Of a DNA stretch of 64,000 bases, positions 46,212 through 54,915 are shown piece by piece. Position numbers and translations under genes: made by a program. The DNA is taken from NCBI RefSeq assembly GCF_029051645.1, contig NZ_JAACFS010000017.1, forward strand, positions 1 through 64,000, given 5' to 3'. Source of the stretch: Bradyrhizobium sp. CSA112. Lineage in GTDB: Bacteria; Pseudomonadota; Alphaproteobacteria; Rhizobiales; Xanthobacteraceae. The notes beneath the pieces are model-generated. The model did not search any database. It was given only the letters and a program-made list of their open reading frames with translations, and was not told where the DNA came from. Position 1 is the first letter of the stretch, and every line of letters starts with the position of its first letter.

Positions 46212-46326
46212 AAGTCCGTCGGATCTGCCTGGATACCGGGCGGGAAAACGTGGTCGTGATCTCACGCCACTCCAGCGCTTGCGGCCCGATGTCTTCCGCG
46301 GCTTCAGCCGGTGCGCTAGAAAACAG

Positions 46327-49020
46327 TTAGAGAGCCAGCCTGACGTTGCAGATGTCGTGTTCCACCGGGTCCGACTTCACCTCGAAGCCGAGGCTGCGGC
46401 ACATTGCGAGCATGACGGTGTTTTCGGCCAAGATGTCGCCGGAGATCGCCTTCAGCCCTTCAGACTTCGCATATTCGATGATCATCTGCATCAGGGTCCA
46501 GCCGAGTCCTCTGCCCTTGAGGTCCGACTGCAACAGGATCGCATATTCGCCGCTCTCATAGATCGAGTCCGAATGAATCCGGACCACGCCGACCAGCTTG
46601 TTGGTCCCCTCGTCGAACGCGACAAAGGCCATTGCCCGGGCATAATCGAGCTGGGTCAGGCGGGCGATGAATTCATGGGAAAACTCCTTCATCGGGGCGA
46701 AAAACCGCAGCCGCAAGTCCTGCATCGTGACGTGCTTCAACATCTCGTGGATCAGCGGCTCGTCCTCGGGCCGGATCGGACGAACGAATACGCGCCAGCC
46801 GTCCTTGACCTCGATGTGACGCTGCCATTGCGAGGGATAGGGCCGCACGGCGAAATTCGCCGGGCCCGATCCGCGAAACTTCCGCTCCACGCGCCCGATG
46901 ACGACGCGCGCGTCGACGGCGAGCACGCCAGCTTCATCGGCCAGCAACGGGTTGATGTCGAGCCCGCGGATTTCGGGAATGTCGGCGGCCATCTGCGCCA
47001 GCTTGACCAGAACCATCGCGACGGCGTCCGGCTTCACCGCCGGCACGTCGCGATAGGCGCAGAGCAGCCGCGAGACGCGGGTGCGCTCGATCAGGCTGCG
47101 CGCCAGTTGCAGGTCGAGCGGCGGCAGCGCCAGCGCCTTGTCGTTGATGATCTCGACCGCCGTGCCGCCGCGGCCGAACACGACCACGGTGCCGAAGGTC
47201 GGATCGTCGGCGAGGCCGAGAATCAGTTCGCGCGCCTTCGCCCGCACCACCATCGCCTGCACCATCACGCCCGAAATCCGCGCCTCCGGCCGCAACGATC
47301 TTGCGCGCGCGAGAATCTCGGCGGTCGCCTTGCGCACCGCTTCGGCGCTGGTGAGGTTGAGCACGACGCCGCCGACATCGGATTTATGCACGATGTCGCG
47401 CGACGTGATCTTGAGCACGACGGTCGAGCCCTGTGCAAAGATTGCGGTCGCATGCGCGACCGCCTCTTCGGCATTGGCGGCGGCAAACGTCGGCACGACG
47501 GCGATCTCGTAGGCGTCGAGCAGCCGCTTGACCTCGATCGGATCGAGCCAGGAGCGGCCGTCAGCCAGCGCCGCGGCAACGATCTGCCGCGCCGCATTGA
47601 TATCGGGCGCAAATTCGCTCGGCATGGCGGGCGGAACCTGCGCCAGCGCCTCCACCACCTCGCGATGGCGCACCAGATGCATGAAGCCGAGGACGGCGTC
47701 GCCACCGGTTTGATAGTTCGGAATGCCTGCGCCGCTCAGCAAATCGCTGATCGACTGGTCCGCCCCGACCCAGACCGCCAGCACGGGCTTCGGCGACATG
47801 CGGCGTTCGGCGCGATATTTCCCGACCACGCCGATCACGGCCGCTGCAATATCATCGGCACGGGCGATCGCCGTCTGGACATTCATCACCAGCACGGCGT
47901 CGTTGCTCGCGTCGGCCAGCAACACTTCGAGCGCCGCGGCATAGCGCGCGGGATCGGAGTCGCCAACGATATCGACCGGGTTCGATTTCGACCATGTCGG
48001 GGGCAATACCGCATCGAGCTTGTCGCGGGTCGCAGGCGAGATGTCGGCGGGAATACCGCCGAGTTCGACCAGCCGGTCAGTCGCCAATACGCCGATGCCG
48101 CCGCCATTGGTCAGGATCGCGAGCCGCTTTCCGGGTGGCGATTTGAGCCGCCCGAGCGTTTCGGCACAGTCGAACAATTCCCGAAGATCCGATACGCGCA
48201 GGACGCCGGCGCACTGAAACGCGGCGTCGTAGACGGCGTCTGCCCCGGCCAGCGCGCCGGTATGGGTTGCAGCCGCCCGCGCGCCCTGCGCCATCCGGCC
48301 TGACTTGACGACCACGACGGGCTTTATTCTCGCGGCGGCTCGCGCCGCCGACATGAACTTGCGGGCATCCTTGATCGCCTCGATGTAAAGCAGGATGGCA
48401 TGCGTTTTTTCGTCCAGCGCGAAGTAATCGAGCAGGTCGGCGATATCGACATCGAGCTGATCGCCGATCGACACGATTCCGGAGAATCCAACGGCCCGCT
48501 GTGCCGCCCAGTCCACCATGCCCGCGGCAATGGCGCCGGACTGCGAGATCAGCGCCAGATTTCCCGCGGCCGGCATATGCGCGGAAAAGCTCGCATTGAG
48601 ACTGACGCAAGGCATCATGATGCCCAGGCAATTCGGTCCGATCAGCCGCATGCCGTGTTTTTGCGCGGCGCGCTCCGCTGCATCCGCCAGCGAACCCGGA
48701 CCGTGACCGAGTCCGGCACTGACAATGACGGCGCCTGCCGTACCGCGGCGGCCCGCCTCATCGATCAGGCCTGCGATGGCACGAGCCGGCGCGGTCAGGA
48801 CAACGAGCTCCGGCGCAAAAGCCAGTTTTGCGATGCTGCCGACGGTCGCGACACCATCGATCTCGTGATAGCGCGGATTGACGAGGCCGAATTCGCCCTT
48901 GAATTGGGCTTTGCGAATATTGTTGAGAATGGCGCGGCCGACCGAGCCATGGCGCGGACTGGCCCCGACCAGCGCGACGGAATGCGGCGAAAGCAGATTC
49001 TTCAGGCGATAGGTGGACAT
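46327..49020 (-). CDS. PatZ-like protein acetyltransferase / ADP-forming acyl-CoA synthetase
   Basis: An 897-residue three-part protein. CoA-binding and ligase-like domains (VALVGASPRHGSVGRAILNN; GPNCLGIMMP; ATHTGALAGADAVYDAAF), then an ATP-grasp-like part (about 490-700; VVLKITSRDIVHKSDVGGV) and a C-terminal GNAT acetyltransferase (about 740-890). The layout is that of PatZ/Pka, which acetylates acetyl-CoA synthetase and others; the alternative is acetate-CoA ligase (ADP-forming). Its place among acetate genes suits either role. Confidence 0.85.
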   Translation of the reverse strand: MSTYRLKNLLSPHSVALVGASPRHGSVGRAILNNIRKAQFKGEFGLVNPRYHEIDGVATVGSIAKLAFAPELVVLTAPARAIAGLIDEAGRRGTAGAVIVSAGLGHGPGSLADAAERAAQKHGMRLIGPNCLGIMMPCVSLNASFSAHMPAAGNLALISQSGAIAAGMVDWAAQRAVGFSGIVSIGDQLDVDIADLLDYFALDEKTHAILLYIEAIKDARKFMSAARAAARIKPVVVVKSGRMAQGARAAATHTGALAGADAVYDAAFQCAGVLRVSDLRELFDCAETLGRLKSPPGKRLAILTNGGGIGVLATDRLVELGGIPADISPATRDKLDAVLPPTWSKSNPVDIVGDSDPARYAAALEVLLADASNDAVLVMNVQTAIARADDIAAAVIGVVGKYRAERRMSPKPVLAVWVGADQSISDLLSGAGIPNYQTGGDAVLGFMHLVRHREVVEALAQVPPAMPSEFAPDINAARQIVAAALADGRSWLDPIEVKRLLDAYEIAVVPTFAAANAEEAVAHATAIFAQGSTVVLKITSRDIVHKSDVGGVVLNLTSAEAVRKATAEILARARSLRPEARISGVMVQAMVVRAKARELILGLADDPTFGTVVVFGRGGTAVEIINDKALALPPLDLQLARSLIERTRVSRLLCAYRDVPAVKPDAVAMVLVKLAQMAADIPEIRGLDINPLLADEAGVLAVDARVVIGRVERKFRGSGPANFAVRPYPSQWQRHIEVKDGWRVFVRPIRPEDEPLIHEMLKHVTMQDLRLRFFAPMKEFSHEFIARLTQLDYARAMAFVAFDEGTNKLVGVVRIHSDSIYESGEYAILLQSDLKGRGLGWTLMQMIIEYAKSEGLKAISGDILAENTVMLAMCRSLGFEVKSDPVEHDICNVRLAL

Positions 49021-49164
49021 CGGTGTTCAATACCCGGTGGGTCGCGGGCCCTGTGAAGGTATCCCACACAATGTGTTTCTAGCGCGGCAAGATAGCCCGG
49101 CACCGGTCTCGGCCTGATGACAAATCCGCTCTCGTCTTCCGTATCCGTCGTAGCCAACTCATTG

Positions 49165-49178
49165 TTGAGACAGATCAA
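49165..49178. promoter_or_regulatory. FNR/FixK box
   Basis: TTGAGACAGATCAA, 67 bp before the ATG of the broken DUF2892 gene (49246) and 144 bp before the divergent acyltransferase gene. Confidence 0.7.
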
Positions 49179-49245
49179 AGCCGGCACCGACTTCGCATGA
49201 GAACTTACTTCGGTTTCACCGAGGCACATCCGAGGGAGCAGTGCC

Positions 49246-49452
49246 ATGCAGGTAAATATCGGGACCATTGATCAGTACGTGCGGATCGTGTTGGGATTGG
49301 CGCTGGTCGCCTATGCGTTACAGGACGGTCTTGCCATCGAGGGATAGCGCTGGGCCGGGCTGCTCGGGCTGGTGCCGCTTGCGACGGCGTTTTTCAGGAG
49401 TTGCCCGCTTTATGCCGCTCTGGGCGTTTCAAGCTGTCCGGTCCGCCAATAG
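49246..49452 (+). pseudogene. DUF2892 (YgaP-like) membrane protein with in-frame TAG
   Basis: A 68-codon frame from the ATG at 49246 (GAGGGAG site) with the DUF2892 pattern: NIGTIDQYVRIVLGLALVAYA at the start, then AGLLGLVPLATAFFRSCPLY, two hydrophobic segments and a Cys pair. Codon 34 is TAG (49345-49347) where family members would have Trp. The normal stop is at 49450. Confidence 0.75.
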
Positions 49453-49476
49453 ATCGACGGCTTCCCAGATGCGCGA

Positions 49477-51333
49477 TCAGTGACGCACGTAGTCGCCCGG
49501 CGCATCGGGCAGATTGTTCTCGTCCGCAACTTTGGTGCCCATGTGCGGCGGCTCGGATGGCTCACCGGATCGTGCCGCCAACCATTTTGTCCATTCCGGC
49601 CACCACGATCCTTCGACCACCGGCACCGTCTTCAGCCATTCGTCGGGACCAGTATAGGTCGCATCCGCCGCCTCGGTCTTGACCCGATAGGTGTGGCCCT
49701 GCTCGCTAGGAGGCGCCACGATACCCGCGTTATGGCCGCCGCTGGTGAGAAGGAAGGTCACGTCGGCATCGACCTGGTAGTGAATCTTGTAGACGGATTT
49801 CCACGGCGCGACGTGATCGCGAAGCGTCCCGACCACGAACGTCGGGGTGTGAATATCCGACAGCGAGATCGGCTTTCCCTCGACAACGTATCGGCCCCCG
49901 GCGAGGTCGTTGTTGAGAAACAGCTTGCGCAAATATTCCGAGTGCATCCGGTATGGCAGGCGGGTGGCGTCGGCATTCCACGCCATCAGATCGCTCGGCA
50001 CCGCCCGCTCTCCCATTAGATAGTCGCGGGTGAGCCGCGACCAGATCAGATCGTTGGAACGCAGCAGCTGGAATGCACCTGCCATCTGCGTGGTGTCGAG
50101 CACGCCGCGCTCCCACATCATGTCTTCGAGGAACGCGACCTGGCTCTCGTTGATGAATAGCGTCAGCTCGCCGGCCTCGGTGAAATCCGTTTGCGCGGCA
50201 AGCAAGCTTATCGACTTCAAGCGGTCGTCGCCATCCCGCGCCATGGTCGCAGCTGATATCGACAACAGCGTTCCACCCAGGCAATAGCCCAGCGCATGAA
50301 CCTGGCGATCGGGCACGATATCGCCGATCGTGTCGAGCGCAGCCTTGACGCCGAGCTTTCGATAGTCATCGAAGGCGATTTCACGGTCGGTCGCGTCCGG
50401 ATTGCGCCACGAAACCATGAAGACGGTGAAGCCTTCGCCAGTGAGATACTTCACCAGCGAGTTCTGCGGCGACAGATCGAGAATGTAGTACTTCATGATC
50501 CAGGCCGGCACGATCAGGATAGGTTCCGGATGCACCTGTTTGGTGGTCGGATAATACTGGATCAGCTCGATCAATTCGTTGCGGAACACCACCTTGCCGG
50601 GCGACGTCGCGACGGTTTCGCCGACAACGAAATCGCCGGTTTTGACAGGTCCAAGACCCGCGGACGCCAGGCTCATCCAGTCGGTGCAGAAATTTCGCCA
50701 GCCTCGCACGAAATTCTTGCCGCCGCTCTCGAACGATTTCCGCAGCACTTCCGGATTGGTCGCGGCAAAATTGGAGGGCGACAACACGTCCAGCATCTGC
50801 CGGACCGAAAACTCGACGATGGCCTCGTTCTGCTTCGCCACGCCGCGCACGCCCGTGGTAGCATTGTGCCACCATTGTTGGCCCAAGAGAAACGCCTGCG
50901 CCATCAGATTGAATGGTGGATGTTCCCAATCCGGCCGATCGAAGCGCCGGTCCTGCGCTTGCGGCCTGATCAGCGACCACCCTCCCTGCCCGGGCGAATA
51001 GAAGTGCTGTACGGCTTCAAGAAACCGCTTCCCTTCGACCAGCGCGTCCTGCGAAATCTCGATCTGTCGCTGCGGCGACGAGGCGAAATGCGAAAGCCAG
51101 TCTGTATAGGCCAACAGCAGCGCCGCCGGCGAGATGCCGCCGCTCAGGCGCGCCAGCATTGCATGAAGGGCGCGATCGGCCTGATATGTCTCGCCGTCCA
51201 CGACTTGCGTTACGGGCGCAACTGGCAGTTCGGCCGGCACGGCGGATTGCCGGTCGTCGCCCAGGTCCGCGGCACGGGCACGGAGTGGCAGAACGGTCAC
51301 CTCCGCCGTTGGCAGTGTTGATTTCGGCTGCAT
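49477..51333 (-). CDS. phaC: Poly-3-hydroxyalkanoate synthase, class I-like
   Basis: A 618-residue polymerase joining 3-hydroxyacyl-CoA units into PHA granules. The lipase-like box GYCLGG (residues 349-354) holds the nucleophile Cys351; Asp in VVGTLRDHVAPW and His in GGHNAGI complete the triad. The N-terminal domain (PPFNLMAQAFLLGQQWW) is also typical. It lies 18 bp after a phasin-like gene, and is read from the FNR box at 51775. This is probably one of several PhaC copies. Confidence 0.93.
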   Translation of the reverse strand: MQPKSTLPTAEVTVLPLRARAADLGDDRQSAVPAELPVAPVTQVVDGETYQADRALHAMLARLSGGISPAALLLAYTDWLSHFASSPQRQIEISQDALVEGKRFLEAVQHFYSPGQGGWSLIRPQAQDRRFDRPDWEHPPFNLMAQAFLLGQQWWHNATTGVRGVAKQNEAIVEFSVRQMLDVLSPSNFAATNPEVLRKSFESGGKNFVRGWRNFCTDWMSLASAGLGPVKTGDFVVGETVATSPGKVVFRNELIELIQYYPTTKQVHPEPILIVPAWIMKYYILDLSPQNSLVKYLTGEGFTVFMVSWRNPDATDREIAFDDYRKLGVKAALDTIGDIVPDRQVHALGYCLGGTLLSISAATMARDGDDRLKSISLLAAQTDFTEAGELTLFINESQVAFLEDMMWERGVLDTTQMAGAFQLLRSNDLIWSRLTRDYLMGERAVPSDLMAWNADATRLPYRMHSEYLRKLFLNNDLAGGRYVVEGKPISLSDIHTPTFVVGTLRDHVAPWKSVYKIHYQVDADVTFLLTSGGHNAGIVAPPSEQGHTYRVKTEAADATYTGPDEWLKTVPVVEGSWWPEWTKWLAARSGEPSEPPHMGTKVADENNLPDAPGDYVRH

Positions 51334-51351
51334 GGCATTTGGCCGATCAGT

Positions 51352-51714
51352 TCAGCGAACGCCGCTAATCAGGTTCGACGTGGTCGCTATCATCCGCTCG
51401 CCATGCTTGAACAGCCGTTCGGAGTCGCGGCGAAGGAAGTCGAGCTGATGCTGCCCGCATTCCTGACACATCGTCTTGATGTCCTTGACGGAATTCGCGC
51501 CCGCCGACTTCGCCGCGAACTCCGAAAAAAGATGCATTTCGGTACGCGCTCGCTCCAGCATCTCGTCGGTGAAGAAAACGAACTCCTCAAACATCATCCT
51601 TTGCGCGCCGAACATGAACTCCAGTGCACTCTGGTTCAATTTGGAGGCTTGCGCCTCCCCGTTGACGGATGATTGGGAGGAATCGGATACGGCCCGTTCA
51701 GATAGCTCTGCCAT
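51352..51714 (-). CDS. Phasin-like protein
   Basis: A 120-residue, mostly helical protein with a MFGAQRMMFEEFVFF segment and amphipathic repeats; such proteins coat PHA granules. It has two cysteines in CQECGQH. GGGAG site before the ATG. It precedes phaC by 18 bp, so the two are co-transcribed. Identity rests on context and helical character, with moderate sequence support. Confidence 0.75.
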   Translation of the reverse strand: MAELSERAVSDSSQSSVNGEAQASKLNQSALEFMFGAQRMMFEEFVFFTDEMLERARTEMHLFSEFAAKSAGANSVKDIKTMCQECGQHQLDFLRRDSERLFKHGERMIATTSNLISGVR

Positions 51715-51774
51715 GACAATCTCCCTTCGATTTCTGGGGTCTGGGAAACGATACCGACAGTCATCGGGCGGACA

Positions 51775-51788
51775 TTGAGATGCATCAA
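51775..51788. promoter_or_regulatory. FNR/FixK box
   Basis: TTGAGATGCATCAA, ending 60 bp before the phasin ATG (51714). It would bring PHA synthesis under oxygen control. Confidence 0.75.
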
Positions 51789-51825
51789 ACTGGCGGGATA
51801 GCGGCCGGTCAGCCCACGCCCGATT

Positions 51826-52212
51826 TCAACGCACGGGCTCGCCGAGATGGAAGTGACGGCGCCCGAGCGCGACGATTTCGCGGTCAGTCGGGTGATCGCA
51901 GGACTTGGCGCGAAGGTCGCGATCCCCGGGCGCACGACAGCTCTCCTTCAGATGCTTCAGCAGCAGCGTCTTCTCGTTTCCGGGACCCACGACAAGGACC
52001 GCCTCGCAATGTTCCAGCGCCTCATCGATCCGCGGAAAAAAGGCCGGATCGTCCTCGACCTTGCCGGAGCCGATCGTGTTAGCCCTGTGATGCAGATGCG
52101 GCCTTGCCAGGTCGGCATGAATGGCCCGCTCGTCGACGGTCTCCAGGCCCAGGTAGAAAACCTTGGCGACGCGGTGATCGACCCAGACGACGGCGTGGTT
52201 GTGTACGGTCAT
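51826..52212 (-). CDS. baeRF-type translational-machinery protein
   Basis: 128 residues, starting MTVHNHAVVWVDHRVAKVF and containing CEAVLVVGPGNEKTLLLKHL, similar to the bacterial eRF1-like (baeRF) group of small proteins. AAGGGA site. It follows a universal stress gene by 36 bp and probably shares its transcript. It may act in ribosome rescue or hibernation, an inference from family only. Confidence 0.65.
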   Translation of the reverse strand: MTVHNHAVVWVDHRVAKVFYLGLETVDERAIHADLARPHLHHRANTIGSGKVEDDPAFFPRIDEALEHCEAVLVVGPGNEKTLLLKHLKESCRAPGDRDLRAKSCDHPTDREIVALGRRHFHLGEPVR

Positions 52213-52248
52213 GCTTTTTCCCTTGTGAACGAACGGATCGAAATCAGA

Positions 52249-53082
52249 TCAGTGTGACATCAGCACCGGCACGGTCATCGATTCGAACATGCCTCGTGTG
52301 ACGCCGCCGAGAATTCGCTCGTGCAATCGCGAATGGCCATATCCGCCCATCACCAGCAGACCCATATTGCTCTCGGCTGCAATCGATAGAATGGCTGCTT
52401 GAACATCGCCGCGCTCCACGGCCAGCCGTTGGACCCTCGCTGCGACGCCACGCCGGGCCAAATGGCCTACGAGTTGGTCCGAGGATGCCTCGCCTGCTTC
52501 CTCGTTAACCGCAATCACGGTCACTGCTTTCGCGCCCATTAGAAACGGCATCGCATCGCGCAACGCACGGGCGGCGAGACGGCTGCCGTCCCAGGCGATC
52601 CCGACATGGTGCGTGTCGAGCGGCCCCTTGTGGGTGTAGGGAACCATCAGCATCGGACCGCCGGAATTGAACAGGACGGCCTCCGGAATGTCATTGTCGT
52701 ACCTGGATTTCGACGAGTCGGGCTGGAGCACGATGGTCATGTCGTAAAGCCGCGCAAGCGCTCCGATGGCTTCTCCGGCTTCGGCCGGGATCGCCGCGAA
52801 ACTCCTGATGCCATAGGCAATTTCGGCGAGTTTGGCCTCGACCTTGAAAACCGAAATCGCCGCGTCGGCCCTTTCCTGGGCCCGCTCCTGTTCGGCCCCC
52901 ACTGCGGAGGCAATGGCGGCTCCACCGCTCCCCACCAACATTCCGACGCCGCCCATCGATTCATAGCCGATGGCCACCGCATCGAGATGCGACCGGCGCG
53001 CCATCGCCAATGCGATGGCGACCTCAATCACCGGCCTGACCGGACGCTCCGAGGGAATATGAGCCAGAATGTTCCTGAACAT
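52249..53082 (-). CDS. Tandem universal stress protein (second)
   Basis: A 277-residue UspA-type protein from the ATG at 53082 (GGGAGAA site 6 nt upstream). The two halves resemble those of the 45017 protein; the second ends in GGYGHSRLHERILGGVTR, the nucleotide-binding pattern, then SMTVPVLMSH. A perfect FNR palindrome lies 81 bp upstream. It is the first gene of a pair with the baeRF-like gene. Confidence 0.85.
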   Translation of the reverse strand: MFRNILAHIPSERPVRPVIEVAIALAMARRSHLDAVAIGYESMGGVGMLVGSGGAAIASAVGAEQERAQERADAAISVFKVEAKLAEIAYGIRSFAAIPAEAGEAIGALARLYDMTIVLQPDSSKSRYDNDIPEAVLFNSGGPMLMVPYTHKGPLDTHHVGIAWDGSRLAARALRDAMPFLMGAKAVTVIAVNEEAGEASSDQLVGHLARRGVAARVQRLAVERGDVQAAILSIAAESNMGLLVMGGYGHSRLHERILGGVTRGMFESMTVPVLMSH

Positions 53083-53430
53083 CGCCGTTCTCCCAAACAT
53101 TCGCGAGGACGCTCGGCCCCTTGGTTTCTGCGTGGAGCGTAACTCACGGGTGCCCGGTCGACGTTGATGCACATCAAACTGGGGAAATGTCGCCATTTCG
53201 CATCGACTGGGATCGGCGCGAAGAGCGCCACGGCTGTGCGCATCCGCGTGGCCGCGACGCGGATCTGATGCACCGCCTTGGGCATCATCGGCGTTCGCCG
53301 TGCTGGGACGCGCCTTGATGACCTTAATTCGCCGAGCTGCCGCTCTTCTGGAATGCGGTTACGCAATCGGGGCCACTTGCCGCAGAGGTCTCGCGCCAGC
53401 AGGACGTCTTGGTTGGGCGCCTCGCCATCT
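53083..53430. other. Promoter region and spacer
   Basis: It holds the FNR box at 53164. The rest (53178-53430) shows no gene with family resemblance. Confidence 0.5.
53164..53177. promoter_or_regulatory. FNR/FixK box
   Basis: TTGATGCACATCAA, a perfect FNR palindrome, 81 bp before the universal stress ATG at 53082. Confidence 0.75.
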
Positions 53431-53711
53431 TCAGGCCTCGCCCGGCCCCGAATCAAGCAACAACCCACGAACGCTGCTCAGCGACTGACCAGGCGTACCC
53501 GAGGCATCGACCATGTGCCAATCCACCGCGCCGATCGCGAAGGTCTCCTGCATCAAGACAATATCCCGCGTCGCATCGGATGCATCGCTCTTGCGCTGCT
53601 CGATCCGCGCCAGCCGGGTCGCCAGATCCGCAGTCAGGAACAGGCCGACGAAGCGGACGCCGAGCTTGCACGCCAGGCTCGCGGGCTCTGCCCGCTCCGC
53701 TTCCTGCCGGG
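53431..53711 (-). pseudogene. C-terminal remnant of an AAA-type kinase (APH/ATP-binding family)
   Basis: One frame ending at a TGA (53431-53433) contains VRFVGLFLTADLATRLARI and GAVDWHMVDASGTP, as in the end of the two-domain 'aminoglycoside phosphotransferase / ATP-binding' proteins common near stress genes in rhizobia. No N-terminal kinase or P-loop is present. It joins an alcohol dehydrogenase remnant at about 53712 in a different frame. It is a deletion remnant. Confidence 0.6.
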
Positions 53712-53881
53712 AACGACCGAATAGACAATATCAGGCAATTCTCCTTCGACGACGTGCAGATCGGTCCGGCATACGCCGCAGGCGCCGACCTTCACGCGCA
53801 CATCTCCACGCCCGGGCGCCGGATCCTGCCGCGCCTCAGCCGAAGCGGCGCTCCAGGTGCCGTCAGGACCATTGCGTGCAT
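53712..53881 (-). pseudogene. N-terminal remnant of a zinc alcohol dehydrogenase
   Basis: From the ATG at 53881 (GAGAGGG site) the frame reads MHAMVLTAPGAPLRL; after a shift of about one base it continues QDPAPGRGDVRVKV and GACGVCRTDLHVVEGELP with the first zinc Cys. It ends in VVPGR, where related enzymes have VVPGHE, and from there the DNA encodes the kinase remnant. Both the shift and the junction show decay. The FNR box at 53936 stands 54 bp upstream, so the lost gene was probably oxygen-regulated. Confidence 0.65.
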
Positions 53882-53935
53882 CTCTCGCCCTCTCATCTCT
53901 CACGCAAGCGTGTGCAAGATACACGTTCTTCAAGT

Positions 53936-53949
53936 TTGACCCTCGTCAA
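53936..53949. promoter_or_regulatory. FNR/FixK box, divergent
   Basis: TTGACCCTCGTCAA, 61 bp before the hsp20 ATG (54011) and 54 bp before the dehydrogenase remnant start (53881). It suits control of both directions. Confidence 0.75.
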
Positions 53950-54010
53950 AGAAGCAGGGCTCGCCTCTCTTAATATGCGCATGCCGGTACGCTTTTATCA
54001 GGAGGTGCAC

Positions 54011-54481
54011 ATGAATGCGAAATCCGTGATCCCAGTTGGAACCCAGCGTGCTGTGACCCGCCGCGAAACCAATCCGTTCTCACTTCTGCAGCAAGAGATC
54101 GATCGGCTCTTTGAAGGCGTCACACGCAATCTTCCTGGCCTCGCCGCGACGACTATGCCCAGCATGGATATCAGCGAGACCGACAAGGTGATCGAGATTA
54201 CCGCCGAGCTCCCGGGACTGGAGAAGAAGGATGTCGAGCTCAACGTTGCCGACAATCTCCTCACCATTCGCGGTGAAAAGAAGAACGAACGCGAGGAGAA
54301 GAACAAGGATTATCACCTAGTCGAACGCAGCTATGGCTCGTTCTCGCGTTTGGTCGAACTGCCCTCTGGCGTCAAGGTCGAGGATATTTCGGCCGAGATC
54401 GCTAACGGCGTTCTGAAGGTGACGGTGCAGAAGCCTGCCCCCAAGCAGAGCAAAAAAATTGAGTTCAAGACCGCCGCCTGA
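54011..54481 (+). CDS. Hsp20/alpha-crystallin small heat-shock protein
   Basis: A 156-residue Hsp20: N-terminal arm with NPFSLLQQEIDRLFEGV, alpha-crystallin domain (ITAELPGLEKKDVELNV, GEKKNEREEKNKDYHLVERSYG), and the C-terminal GVLKVTVQKP strand. The start (GGAGG site 5 nt upstream) is firm. It is more than a copy of the partial gene at the left edge, with which it shares only the conserved strands. An FNR box precedes it. Confidence 0.92.
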   Translation: MNAKSVIPVGTQRAVTRRETNPFSLLQQEIDRLFEGVTRNLPGLAATTMPSMDISETDKVIEITAELPGLEKKDVELNVADNLLTIRGEKKNEREEKNKDYHLVERSYGSFSRLVELPSGVKVEDISAEIANGVLKVTVQKPAPKQSKKIEFKTAA

Positions 54482-54493
54482 CCAAAGTTGGCA

Positions 54494-54519
54494 GAATGCC
54501 GCGCAAATCGGCGGCATTC
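54494..54519 (+). terminator. Hairpin after hsp20
   Basis: A perfect 9-bp inverted repeat (GAATGCCGC / GCGGCATTC) with an 8-nt loop, 13 bp after the hsp20 stop; no T-tract follows. Confidence 0.5.
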
Positions 54520-54555
54520 CGCCGGCTGTAAGACGGCATCGAACTGGCGATCACC

Positions 54556-54606
54556 ATGCGCGCCCATCAAATCATGACCCGTCGCGCTACAGTAACGTAC
54601 AGATAG
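54556..54606 (+). pseudogene. Remnant of the 5' end of a CBS-domain gene
   Basis: A 16-codon frame reads MRAHQIMTRRATVTYR and stops. Both complete CBS-BON genes at 59062 and 59958 begin with MRAHQ-I/V-MT, so this is the first codons of a third copy whose body is lost. Confidence 0.65.
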
Positions 54607-54619
54607 AAATGGCTTCAAA

Positions 54620-54787
54620 ATGGCTTGGCTTTTTCGTTTCCTCTCGGCAGTTGCCGCGGCGATCACCTCGCTGTTCGTCGCGCGCGACGCTTTGAATTTT
54701 GGCATCATGCAAACCTTGCTGATGATTACGTTGATTATCGGGGCCGCTGCCATCGCCGTCGCATGGAAAGCGCGACGCGAACTCTAG
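54620..54787 (+). CDS. Small two-segment membrane protein
   Basis: A 55-codon frame from the ATG at 54620 to TAG at 54785-54787: MAWLFRFLSAVAAAITSLFV, a short polar turn (ARDALNFG), then a second hydrophobic segment and a basic end (WKARREL). No strong ribosome site. Composition is that of real small membrane proteins, unlike the competing frames. Function unknown. Confidence 0.6.
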   Translation: MAWLFRFLSAVAAAITSLFVARDALNFGIMQTLLMITLIIGAAAIAVAWKARREL

Positions 54788-54915
54788 ATGGACCACGCCA
54801 ACCGCGTCCTACTCTGCTCCCCGCATAGACCATCAATGCGGACCTTTTTGACTGGCGGGACGGATCGATTGGCCTTCGATCCGGTTGATACGGAGGCCGT
54901 CCCGGAGGGATCGAG

